A DNA stretch of 55,598 nt from Rhodobacter aestuarii (GTDB lineage: Bacteria; Pseudomonadota; Alphaproteobacteria; Rhodobacterales; Rhodobacteraceae): NCBI RefSeq assembly GCF_900156655.1, contig NZ_FTOG01000016.1, positions 1 to 55,598 on the forward strand, read 5' to 3'. A model generated the notes under the pieces. That model worked only from the letters and a program-made list of their open reading frames with translations, was not told the DNA's origin and did no database searches. Within the stretch, counting starts at the first letter, position 1. Every line of letters begins with the position of its first letter. A program made the translations under genes and the position numbers. Positions 41,444 to 49,396 of the stretch are shown one piece after another.

Positions 41444-42031
41444 TTACAAATCCGCCATCCGGGTGATCGGGAAGAACACACCGCCCGAGGTGAGGCCGAG
41501 CCAATCTTCGCCCTCATGCGGCACGGGCTCGGCGATATCTACCAACCTATAGAAGGTTTTGCGGTCAATCCGCGCCTCAAGCCCACGGCGCACATGCACA
41601 TAGGGGCGCGGCTCGCCATCGCTTGCAAATTGGACCCGGATCGGGTTTTCCGGCCCCGCGGTGACCGTATCGCCCACATTGGTGGTAAAGGTCAGATCGC
41701 TGCCCTCGGCCACGCAATCCACCGCGATAAAGGGCGCATCCTCGACCCGGATACCCACCTTTTCCACCGGGGTGACAAGGAAATACTTGCCCTCTTCCAG
41801 CTTCAGGATCGAAGCGAAAAGCTTCACCAAAGCCTCGCGCCCCATCGGCGTGCCTTGGTAAAACCACGTTCCATCGGTGCGGATTTCCATATCGAGATCG
41901 CCACAAAAGGGCGGGTTCCACAAATGCACGGGCGGCGGGCCTTTTTTGCTAGCGGCACGGGCGGCTGCGGCCAGCCCATCGGCATTTGGCGCGGGCTTCA
42001 CGGTGTTTTGTGTCTCAGATCTATCCGTCAT
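41444..42031 (-). CDS. DUF1285 protein
   Basis: 195 residues; ATG at 42031, since the longer open frame only shadows the divergent moxR gene. Family hallmarks: 'PFCGDLDMEIRTDGTWFYQGTPMGREALVKLFASIL', 'YFLVTPVEKVGIRVEDAPFIAV' and 'VRRGLEARIDRKTFYRLVDIA'. The DUF1285 fold has two beta-rich halves and is thought to bind small ligands; no activity is established. Cytosolic, with a disordered Ala/Lys/Pro N-terminus. Divergent from the MoxR operon with 70 bp between. Confidence 0.85.
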   Translation of the reverse strand: MTDRSETQNTVKPAPNADGLAAAARAASKKGPPPVHLWNPPFCGDLDMEIRTDGTWFYQGTPMGREALVKLFASILKLEEGKYFLVTPVEKVGIRVEDAPFIAVDCVAEGSDLTFTTNVGDTVTAGPENPIRVQFASDGEPRPYVHVRRGLEARIDRKTFYRLVDIAEPVPHEGEDWLGLTSGGVFFPITRMADL

Positions 42032-42101
42032 CGGCTCTTTGCGGTTGGGGAAAGGGCAGTTACATGTTTTCCTGATCCTATCGCGCAATCGGAGCCCTGT
42101 C

Positions 42102-43115
42102 ATGAGTGAGACCGAAACCCTCGTCGCCGACATTGACCACCTCGGCACGAAGCTGGCCATGGCCCGTGCCTCGGTCAACCGCCGTTTTATTGGGCAGGAA
42201 CGGGTGGTTGAGCTGACGCTCGCCGCGATGCTGTCGGGCGGGCATGCGCTGCTGGTGGGCCTGCCGGGTCTGGGCAAAACCATGCTGGTGGATACGCTTG
42301 CCACCGTTATGGGCCTTGCGCCAAGCCGCATCCAATTCACGCCCGACCTGATGCCCGCCGATATTTTGGGCTCTGAAGTGCTTGAAACCGCCGCCGATGG
42401 CAGCCGCGCGTTTCGCTTTTTGGAAGGGCCGATCTTTTGTCAGCTTTTGATGGCGGATGAGATCAACCGTGCTAGCCCCCGCACGCAATCAGCCCTTTTG
42501 CAGGCGATGCAAGAACGCGAGGTGACGGTAGCCGGGGTGCATCGCCCGCTGGGCCCGCCCTTCCATGTGCTCGCGACGCAAAACCCGATTGAACAAGAAG
42601 GCACCTATCCGCTGCCCGAGGCGCAGCTGGACCGGTTCTTGGTGCAGGTGGATGTCGAATATCCGACCCGCGCCACCGAGCGTGATATTTTGCTCGCCAC
42701 CACAGGCGTGGAAAGCGCCGAAGCCGTGCAGGTGTTTACCGCCGAGGAATTGATCGCCGCACAAGCTTTGGTGCGGCGGATGCCGGTGGGCGATACCGTT
42801 GTGGAAGCGATCCTTGATCTGGTGCGCGCTTGTCGCCCCGGCGAGCCAGAGGCCCGCACCATCGCCCGCGATGCCTTGGCTTGGGGGCCGGGGCCGCGCG
42901 CGGCGCAGGCGCTGATGCTCACCGTGCGGGCGCGCGCGCTCCTGAATGGCCGTTTGGCCCCCTCGGTTGCCGATGTGGCGGCGCTGGCGCGGCCCGTGCT
43001 CAGCCACCGCATGGCGTTGACCTTCGCGGCCCGGGCACGCGGCGAAACGCTGTCTGCCATCATCGCGCGGATCGTCACCGAAGTGCTCGGCGATGCCGCC
43101 GAGGATGCTGCGTGA
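42102..43115 (+). CDS. MoxR-type AAA+ ATPase
   Basis: 337 residues; ATG at 42102 after GGAGCCC. Walker A 'GLPGLGKTM', Walker B 'LLMADEINRASPRTQSALLQAMQE', 'LATQNPIEQEGTYPLPEAQLDRF' sensor-1 region: all standard MoxR. These ATPases act as chaperones in the maturation of metal enzymes or surface complexes, usually with a DUF58 partner. The next gene encodes that partner, with a GTGA overlap, followed by two large membrane proteins. Confidence 0.93.
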   Translation: MSETETLVADIDHLGTKLAMARASVNRRFIGQERVVELTLAAMLSGGHALLVGLPGLGKTMLVDTLATVMGLAPSRIQFTPDLMPADILGSEVLETAADGSRAFRFLEGPIFCQLLMADEINRASPRTQSALLQAMQEREVTVAGVHRPLGPPFHVLATQNPIEQEGTYPLPEAQLDRFLVQVDVEYPTRATERDILLATTGVESAEAVQVFTAEELIAAQALVRRMPVGDTVVEAILDLVRACRPGEPEARTIARDALAWGPGPRAAQALMLTVRARALLNGRLAPSVADVAALARPVLSHRMALTFAARARGETLSAIIARIVTEVLGDAAEDAA

Positions 43116-44020
43116 GCGACCCGGTGCAGGACGCGGCGGCGCGCGATCTGCGCCGTGCCGCCGAGACAGAGGCCGCCGCGCTGCCCGCCTTGCTGATCGC
43201 GGCAGAGCATTTGGCCAATACGGTGCAGATGGGCGGGCATGGCCGCCGCCGCGCGGGTGCGGGCGAGGAATTCTGGCAATACCGCCCCGCCCATTCGGGC
43301 GACGCCGCGCGGTTTGTGGATTGGCGCCGCTCGGCCCGGTCAGACACGCAATTCATCCGCGAGCGCGAGATGCAAAACGCGCAATCGCTGCATCTTTGGG
43401 TCGATCCGGCCAATTCGATGCGCTTCACCGGTGCAGCCACGGGCCGTGCTGCCCGGCCCGAAAAACGCGACCGGGCGCAGGTGTTGGCACTGGCACTCGG
43501 CATCTCGGCCTTGCGAGCTGGCGAACGCGTAGGGCTTGCAAGCCCGCTTGCCCCGCCGCGCCCCGGCAAGGCGCATTTGCTGACCTTGGCGCAAGCACTC
43601 ACCGCGCAGTCGAGTGAGGCGGATTACGGCACGCCCGATCTGAGCGCCGTCGCGCCGCAGTCTGAGGTGGTGCTGATTTCCGATTTTCTAGGTGATCCAG
43701 CCGCGATTGAAGCGGCGCTCACGGGTGTGGCCGAGCATGGGGTAAAAGGCGCACTCTTGCAGGTTTTGGACCCGGCAGAGGAAGACTTCCCCTTTGACGG
43801 GCGCACGATCTTCACCTCGATGGCCGGCGCAGTGCGGTTTGAAACCCGCGAGGCGGCGGGGCTGCGCGCGCGCTACCGCGAACGCTTGGCCGAACGGCGC
43901 GACAGATTAGAAACGCTTGCCGCCCGCGCGGGCTGGGCCTTTTCCACCCATCACACCGGCGCCCCCGCGCAATCGGCGCTTTTGTGGCTGCATGGCGCGC
44001 TTGGGGGGGCTTGGCGATGA
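43112..44020 (+). CDS. DUF58 protein (MoxR partner)
   Basis: 302 residues starting at the GTG that overlaps the moxR stop. 'EFWQYRPAHSGDAARFVDWRRSARSDTQFIRERE' is the DUF58 signature, followed by a von Willebrand-A-like half ('LHLWVDPANSMRFTG' = DxSxS-like metal site with changes, and 'EVVLISDFLGDP'). No membrane segment is present. It is expected to bridge MoxR and the membrane proteins encoded downstream. ATGA overlap with the next gene. Confidence 0.9.
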   Translation: MSDPVQDAAARDLRRAAETEAAALPALLIAAEHLANTVQMGGHGRRRAGAGEEFWQYRPAHSGDAARFVDWRRSARSDTQFIREREMQNAQSLHLWVDPANSMRFTGAATGRAARPEKRDRAQVLALALGISALRAGERVGLASPLAPPRPGKAHLLTLAQALTAQSSEADYGTPDLSAVAPQSEVVLISDFLGDPAAIEAALTGVAEHGVKGALLQVLDPAEEDFPFDGRTIFTSMAGAVRFETREAAGLRARYRERLAERRDRLETLAARAGWAFSTHHTGAPAQSALLWLHGALGGAWR

Positions 44021-46752
44021 TGGCGCTTGGCCCCTTGGGCTTCACCGCCCCTTGGTTGCTTTTGGGCTTGGCCGCGCTGCCCGCGCTATGGTGGCTGTTG
44101 CGCGCGGTGCCGCCTGCGCCTATCAAGCGCCGCTTTCCCGGCGTTGTTCTGCTTTTGGGCCTGCCCGATGAAGAGACACAGGCCGAACGCACGCCGTGGT
44201 GGCTTTTGGCCTTGCGGATGCTTGCCTTAGCGGCGGCAATCATTGGCTTTGCGGGTCCGGTGCTCAACCCCGAGCCCGTGCAAACCGCCCGCGGCCCGCT
44301 TTTGATCTTGGTGGATGGCAGTTGGGCCTCGGCGCGCGATTGGCCGCGCCGGGTGGAGCGGATGACCCGCGCCTTGGATGAGGCGGCCGCAGCCGGGCGT
44401 CCGGTGGCTTTGGTGAACCTTTCCGACCCACCGCCCGCGCCGCCCCCCTTTGCTGAGGCAGCAGATCTGCGCCGCAGCTTGGCCGGGGTGAAACCGCAGC
44501 CTTGGGAACCCGCGATTGAGACCGCGCCGGAAAGCTTTTTGCCTGAGGGAAACTTTGACACGCTGTGGCTTTCCGACGGGCTGAACCGCATGGGCCGGGG
44601 CGCGTTGTTGCGCGCGGTTACGCAGCGCGGCATGGTCAAGGTCTGGCAACCCGGCACGCCGGTTTTGGCACTGGGCGCGGCGGCGGTGGAGGGCACGCAA
44701 TTGCGCGTGCCGCTTTTGGCCAGCACGCCAATCACCCAACCGCTGGAAGTGGTGGCCTATGGCACCGACCCATCGGGGGCAGAGCGCGAGCTGGCGCGGG
44801 TTGACGTGGGTGTTCAGGCCGACGGCACAGGCGAGGCGCTCGTTGCTTTGCCGCCCGAATTGCGCAACCGCATCAGCCGGTTTGAGATTGCGGGCCAACG
44901 CAGCGCCGGGGCGGTAAGCCTTACCGACGATGCGCAAAAGCGCCGCAAGGTCGCGCTGATTTCCGGCTCTACCGCGCGCGAAGGGCTCGAACTGCTCGCC
45001 CCCACCCATTACCTGCGCCAAGCCCTCGCCCCGAGCGCGGATTTGATCGAGGCGACGCTGTCAGACGCGCTTTTGACGAAACCCGATGTGATCATTCTCG
45101 CCGATATCGGCGATGTGGCCGAGGCGGATCGTGTCGCCGAATGGTTGGAAGAGGGGGGGCTCTTGATCCGCTTTGCCGGGCCGCGCCTTGCAGCCTCGGA
45201 TATCACCAATAACTCTCTCTTGCCTGTCTCTCTGCGTCAGGGCGGGCGCTCCATCGGCGGCACCATGAGTTGGGGTGAGCCGCGCCGAATTGCCCCTTTT
45301 GCCGAGGGCTCCCCCTTTTCGGGGTTGGTTGTCCCCGAAGAGGTCACGGTGCGCGAACAGGTAATGGCAGAGCCCGGCCCCGACCTTGGCGCGCATACGA
45401 TTGCCGCGCTCGCCGATGGCACGCCGCTGGTGACGCGTTCGGCCTTTGGGCAGGGCGAGATTGTTTTGTTCCACGTTACGGCCAATGCCGAATGGTCGAA
45501 CCTCCCGCTTTCGGGCCTTTTTCCGCAAATGCTGGAGCGGCTTTCGGTGTTGGCGCGTCCGGTCGCCCCATCGGCAGAAGATTTGGCCGGGCAGATATTC
45601 ACGCCGCTCAAACGGCTTGATGGGTTTGGGGCGCTCTCCACCACCGAGGCGGCGGCGGGCGTGAAGGGGGAGGATTTGGCCGAGGGGCCACCCGGCCCCG
45701 ACCTGCCGCCGGGGCTTTATGGGGCCGAGGGGCGGGTTTTGGCGCTAAACGCTTTGCCGCCGGGGCGCCAGCTTGCGCCCGCCACTTGGCCCGCAAATGT
45801 GGTGCTGGAGGCCGAGGGCAGCGCACGCCAAACCGCGCTGCAAGCACCGCTTCTTCTGGCCGCGCTGCTCGCCCTGTTGCTTGATGCGCTCGCCACGCTC
45901 TCCCTGTCTGGACGGTTGCGCGGTGCGCGGGTGGCGGTGCTTGTTGCGCTGGCGCTTGGCCTTGCGCCGATAGATAGTCCCGCGCAGGAAGCGATGGACG
46001 AGGCCCGCGCGATTGCTGCCGCTGATAATGTTGTGCTGGCCTATATGCCCTCGGGCGATGCGCAGATGGATGATATCTCAAACGCGGGGCTGCGGGGTTT
46101 GAGCCAAATTCTGACCCGGCGCACCACAGTGGAGCCTTCGGCCCCGATGGCCGTCGATTTGGAAAGTGATGATCTGGCGCTTTTCACACTGATTTATTGG
46201 CCGATCAACGCCGCCTCGCCCAGCCCCTCGCCTGCGGGATATGCCAAGCTAAATCGCTTTTTGCGTGGCGGTGGGATGATCTTATTTGATACCCGCGATG
46301 CCGATCTTTCGGGCTTTGGCACCGCGACCGAGGCAGGGCAAAGGTTGCAAGCGTTGGCCGCGCCGCTCGATATTCCGCCGCTTGCCCCTTTGCCGGCCGA
46401 CCATGTGCTGACGCGGGCGTTTTATCTGCTGCAAACCATGCCGGGGCGTTACGATGGGCCGATCTGGGTGGAAGCCGCGCCGCTTGATGCCGAACAGGCG
46501 GAGGGCATGCCATTTCGAAACCTCAATGACGGGGTGACGCCCGTAGTGATTGGCGGCAATGACTGGGCCGCCGCTTGGGCCGTTGGCGAAACCGGGCAGC
46601 CGACCTTCCCGGTGGGGCGCGGCTCAGCAGGTGAGCGGCAGCGCGAGATAGCCTATCGTTTCGGGGTGAATTTGGTGATGCATGTGCTGACCGGCAATTA
46701 CAAATCCGATCAGGTGCATGTGCCTGCGCTGCTAGAAAGGCTGGGGCAATGA
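44017..46752 (+). CDS. BatA-N / DUF4159 membrane protein
   Basis: 911 residues. The N-terminal 'FTAPWLLLGLAALPALWWLL' helix and a second helix near residue 75 form the aerotolerance-type BatA N-terminal module. A von Willebrand-like periplasmic or cytosolic region ('LLILVDGSWASARDW') and a middle domain follow ('QGEIVLFHVTANAEW'). Two helices near 620-655 precede the C-terminal DUF4159 domain ('LAYMPSGDAQMDD', 'LIYWPINAASP', 'GGMILFDTRDAD', 'ALDIPPLAPLPADHVLTRAFY'). It forms part of the Mox complex. Tandem ATGs at 44017 and 44020 are both possible starts. ATGA overlap with the next gene. Confidence 0.85.
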   Translation: MMALGPLGFTAPWLLLGLAALPALWWLLRAVPPAPIKRRFPGVVLLLGLPDEETQAERTPWWLLALRMLALAAAIIGFAGPVLNPEPVQTARGPLLILVDGSWASARDWPRRVERMTRALDEAAAAGRPVALVNLSDPPPAPPPFAEAADLRRSLAGVKPQPWEPAIETAPESFLPEGNFDTLWLSDGLNRMGRGALLRAVTQRGMVKVWQPGTPVLALGAAAVEGTQLRVPLLASTPITQPLEVVAYGTDPSGAERELARVDVGVQADGTGEALVALPPELRNRISRFEIAGQRSAGAVSLTDDAQKRRKVALISGSTAREGLELLAPTHYLRQALAPSADLIEATLSDALLTKPDVIILADIGDVAEADRVAEWLEEGGLLIRFAGPRLAASDITNNSLLPVSLRQGGRSIGGTMSWGEPRRIAPFAEGSPFSGLVVPEEVTVREQVMAEPGPDLGAHTIAALADGTPLVTRSAFGQGEIVLFHVTANAEWSNLPLSGLFPQMLERLSVLARPVAPSAEDLAGQIFTPLKRLDGFGALSTTEAAAGVKGEDLAEGPPGPDLPPGLYGAEGRVLALNALPPGRQLAPATWPANVVLEAEGSARQTALQAPLLLAALLALLLDALATLSLSGRLRGARVAVLVALALGLAPIDSPAQEAMDEARAIAAADNVVLAYMPSGDAQMDDISNAGLRGLSQILTRRTTVEPSAPMAVDLESDDLALFTLIYWPINAASPSPSPAGYAKLNRFLRGGGMILFDTRDADLSGFGTATEAGQRLQALAAPLDIPPLAPLPADHVLTRAFYLLQTMPGRYDGPIWVEAAPLDAEQAEGMPFRNLNDGVTPVVIGGNDWAAAWAVGETGQPTFPVGRGSAGERQREIAYRFGVNLVMHVLTGNYKSDQVHVPALLERLGQ

Positions 46753-48845
46753 TGGGCGGCACACTCACCTTTGCGCCGCTGTTGCCTTGGCCTGTTTTGG
46801 CGGCGGTCGCCACGTGTGCAGCATTCCTACTGCTTTTCGCACTGTGGCGGGGCTTGAATGGCTGGGCCTTGCGTGGGTTGGCGGTCTTGGCGCTTTTTGG
46901 CGCACTGGCACAACCCTCGATCCAGACCGAGGAAGAGACGCCACTGTCCGATATTGTGCTGTTGGTCGATGACCGGTCAGCCTCACAAACGCTGCCGGGG
47001 CGTGAAGATCAAACCGATGCAGCCCTGCGCCGGATCGCGGCGGAAATTGCCGTACTCCCCAATACTGAACTGCGCCGCGCCACCGTGCCCGATGATCTGG
47101 GCAATGCAGGCACGCTACTGGGCGCGACGCTGACGGAAGCGCTCGCCGCAGAGCCGCGCGGGCGCGTTGCGGGGGTGGTTGTGGTTTCCGATGGGCGGCT
47201 GCACGACCCCGAAGCGCTCCCTGATGTGCCTGCACCGCTGCATTTGCTGCTTACCGGGCGCGCGCGGGATTGGGACCGGCGGTTGGTCATTCAAACTGCA
47301 CCCGCCTTTGGCATTATTGGCGAGGAAACCACAATCCGGTTGCGGATCGAAGATAGTGGCGCGGTGCCTGCCTCGGTTGGGCAAATGGCAATGCTGACCA
47401 TTGCCATCGATGGCGGGCAGTCGCGGCAATATACGGTTGAGGTGGGCCAAGATTTGGAACTGCCCTTGGTGTTGGAGCATGGCGGGCAGAATGTGGTGCA
47501 ATTCACCTTGGCCGAAACGCCGGGCGAATTGACCACGCGCAACAATGCCGCCGTGGTGCAAATAAACGGGGTGCGGGACAGGTTGCGGGTGCTTTTGGTC
47601 TCGGGCCAGCCCCATGCGGGCGAGCGCACATGGCGCAACCTGCTGAAATCCGATGCCGGGGTGGATTTGGTGCATTTTACCATTTTGCGCCCGACCGAAA
47701 AACATGATGGCACGCCTGTCTCCGAACTTTCGCTGATCGCCTTCCCGACGCAGGAACTGTTTTTGGAAAAGATCGACCAGTTCGATCTGATCATCTTTGA
47801 CCGCTATGCCGCGCGGGGCATTTTGCCAGCCGCCTATTTCGAAAATATCCGCGCTTATGTAGAGCGTGGCGGCGCGGTTCTGGTTTCTGCCGGGCCGGAA
47901 TTTGCGACGGTGGAAAGCCTGTGGCAAACGCCGCTCGGCACGATTTTGCCCGCACGGCCCACGGGGCGGGTGTTCTCCGAAGGGTTCCTGCCGCGTCCGA
48001 CCGAACTTGGCCTGCGCCATCCGGTGACGGCGGGGCTTGAGGCGGCGCCGCCGGTTGAAGGCGACCAAGACGCCCCGCATTGGGGCCGCTGGCTGCGCCA
48101 GATCGCGCTGGCCCAACCCACCGGCGAGGTGGTGATGAAGGGGCTCAACGACAGTCCGCTCTTGGTGCTGTCGCGCGCGGGCGAGGGGCGCGTGGCGCTT
48201 TTGGGCTCTGATCACGCATGGCTCTGGGATCGCGGTTTTGAAGGCGGAGGCCCGCAACTCGAACTTCTGCGCAGGATTGCCCATTGGGCGATGAAGGAAC
48301 CCGATCTGGAGGAAGAGGCGCTACAGGCCGAGGTGGAGCCGGGCACACTGTCGCTTTCGATCACGCGCCGCACGATGCAAGACAGCATTGGCCCGCTAAC
48401 GATTACGGGGCCGGATGGGGAAAGCGAAACCCTGACCTTGCCAGAGGTGGAGCCGGGTCGCTTTGCGATGCTTTGGGAGGCCCCAAGCGCCGGGCTTTAT
48501 CGGCTGACCCAAGATGACCTTGAGCGCGTTGTGGCGCTTGGCCCCGCCAGCCCGAAGGAATTTGAAAACCCGGTGGCTTCGGGCGAAGACATGGCGGTGG
48601 TTCTGGCCGCCACGGGCGGTGCAGAAAAGGCGGTAGAGGATGGCATTCCAGCCTTGCGGCGCGTGAACGCGGGGCGGCCTGCCTTTGGTCGCGACTGGAT
48701 CGGCATCACACCGCGCGAGGTGTATGATGTGACCGATATTCGCCGTGATGCCTTGTTGCCCGGTTGGGCGTGGCTCTTGCTTGCCGCAGGCTTCAGCGTC
48801 GCCGCATGGCTGCTGGAAGGCCGCCGTAAACGTTTAGCGGCTTAA
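46749..48845 (+). CDS. Membrane protein with glutamine-amidotransferase-like domain (Mox operon)
   Basis: 698 residues. Two N-terminal helices (about 10-55), a VWA-like segment beginning 'SDIVLLVDDRSASQTLPGR', an Ig-like segment, a class-I glutamine-amidotransferase-like region ('VLLVSGQPHAGERTWRNLL', 'DLIIFDRYAARG', 'VERGGAVLVSAGPEF') without an evident catalytic Cys, and a final helix at about 672-692. Similar proteins close MoxR/DUF58/DUF4159 operons in alphaproteobacteria; their task is unknown, perhaps envelope-complex assembly. Its stop shares TTAA with the convergent DUF1489 gene. Confidence 0.82.
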   Translation: MMGGTLTFAPLLPWPVLAAVATCAAFLLLFALWRGLNGWALRGLAVLALFGALAQPSIQTEEETPLSDIVLLVDDRSASQTLPGREDQTDAALRRIAAEIAVLPNTELRRATVPDDLGNAGTLLGATLTEALAAEPRGRVAGVVVVSDGRLHDPEALPDVPAPLHLLLTGRARDWDRRLVIQTAPAFGIIGEETTIRLRIEDSGAVPASVGQMAMLTIAIDGGQSRQYTVEVGQDLELPLVLEHGGQNVVQFTLAETPGELTTRNNAAVVQINGVRDRLRVLLVSGQPHAGERTWRNLLKSDAGVDLVHFTILRPTEKHDGTPVSELSLIAFPTQELFLEKIDQFDLIIFDRYAARGILPAAYFENIRAYVERGGAVLVSAGPEFATVESLWQTPLGTILPARPTGRVFSEGFLPRPTELGLRHPVTAGLEAAPPVEGDQDAPHWGRWLRQIALAQPTGEVVMKGLNDSPLLVLSRAGEGRVALLGSDHAWLWDRGFEGGGPQLELLRRIAHWAMKEPDLEEEALQAEVEPGTLSLSITRRTMQDSIGPLTITGPDGESETLTLPEVEPGRFAMLWEAPSAGLYRLTQDDLERVVALGPASPKEFENPVASGEDMAVVLAATGGAEKAVEDGIPALRRVNAGRPAFGRDWIGITPREVYDVTDIRRDALLPGWAWLLLAAGFSVAAWLLEGRRKRLAA

Positions 48846-49276
48846 CGTAGGCCGATCTCAGACAGCATAGTTTGCAATTCGCGCGGCAGGGGCTCTTCGC
48901 GCGCGGTGCTGGTGCGCAAATCTTGCGGCGCGTCCGTGCCCGGAAAATAGCGCCAGCCTTGGAACGGGCGGCGCGGCACGGCCTCGGTGCGGATCACGTT
49001 TTTATCAAGCACAAAGGCGCAGCGCGTGACGCCATCCGCCCCGGTCACGGGTTGCAGATCCAAAATCTGCTGACGCGCCAGAATCACCCCTTTGATCACC
49101 CAGTAAAGCGAGCCCCCCGCCAGCACCTCATCGGCGCGTTTCGGCCACATCCGCGTGACATGCACCGCAGAACCCGCGCCAAAATGCGCCTTTTGCCAGT
49201 TGATCAGGTCTTCAACGCTTTCTGCCCCAACACAGAGTTTGAGGATATGCAGCGCTTCGGTATGGTTTTCGGGCAT
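48842..49276 (-). CDS. DUF1489 protein
   Basis: 144 residues; ATG at 49276. 'LHILKLCVGAESVEDLINWQ', 'HVTRMWPKRADEVLAGGSLYWVIKGVILARQQIL', 'AFVLDKNVIRTEAVPRRPFQGWRYF' define DUF1489, an alphaproteobacterial family. It is cytosolic with no known activity. The open frame continues far upstream only because it mirrors nrdJ on the other strand. Confidence 0.88.
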   Translation of the reverse strand: MPENHTEALHILKLCVGAESVEDLINWQKAHFGAGSAVHVTRMWPKRADEVLAGGSLYWVIKGVILARQQILDLQPVTGADGVTRCAFVLDKNVIRTEAVPRRPFQGWRYFPGTDAPQDLRTSTAREEPLPRELQTMLSEIGLR

Positions 49277-49396
49277 TTCGTCTTTCCCCTTCGGACGATC
49301 CACAATATAGGGGCCCCTCGCCAAGGGCAACGCGTTGACCCACTTGGCCCCAAACTCTATCTTATCCGTTCCCCAAGCCGCCCCGAGGATGCCCCG

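Noticed and set aside
49277-49396. Cobalamin riboswitch before nrdJ (also considered before ecm, 32592-32818)
   Set aside because: No B12-box-like core or plausible multi-stem fold was recognised, and the nrdJ leader is too short.
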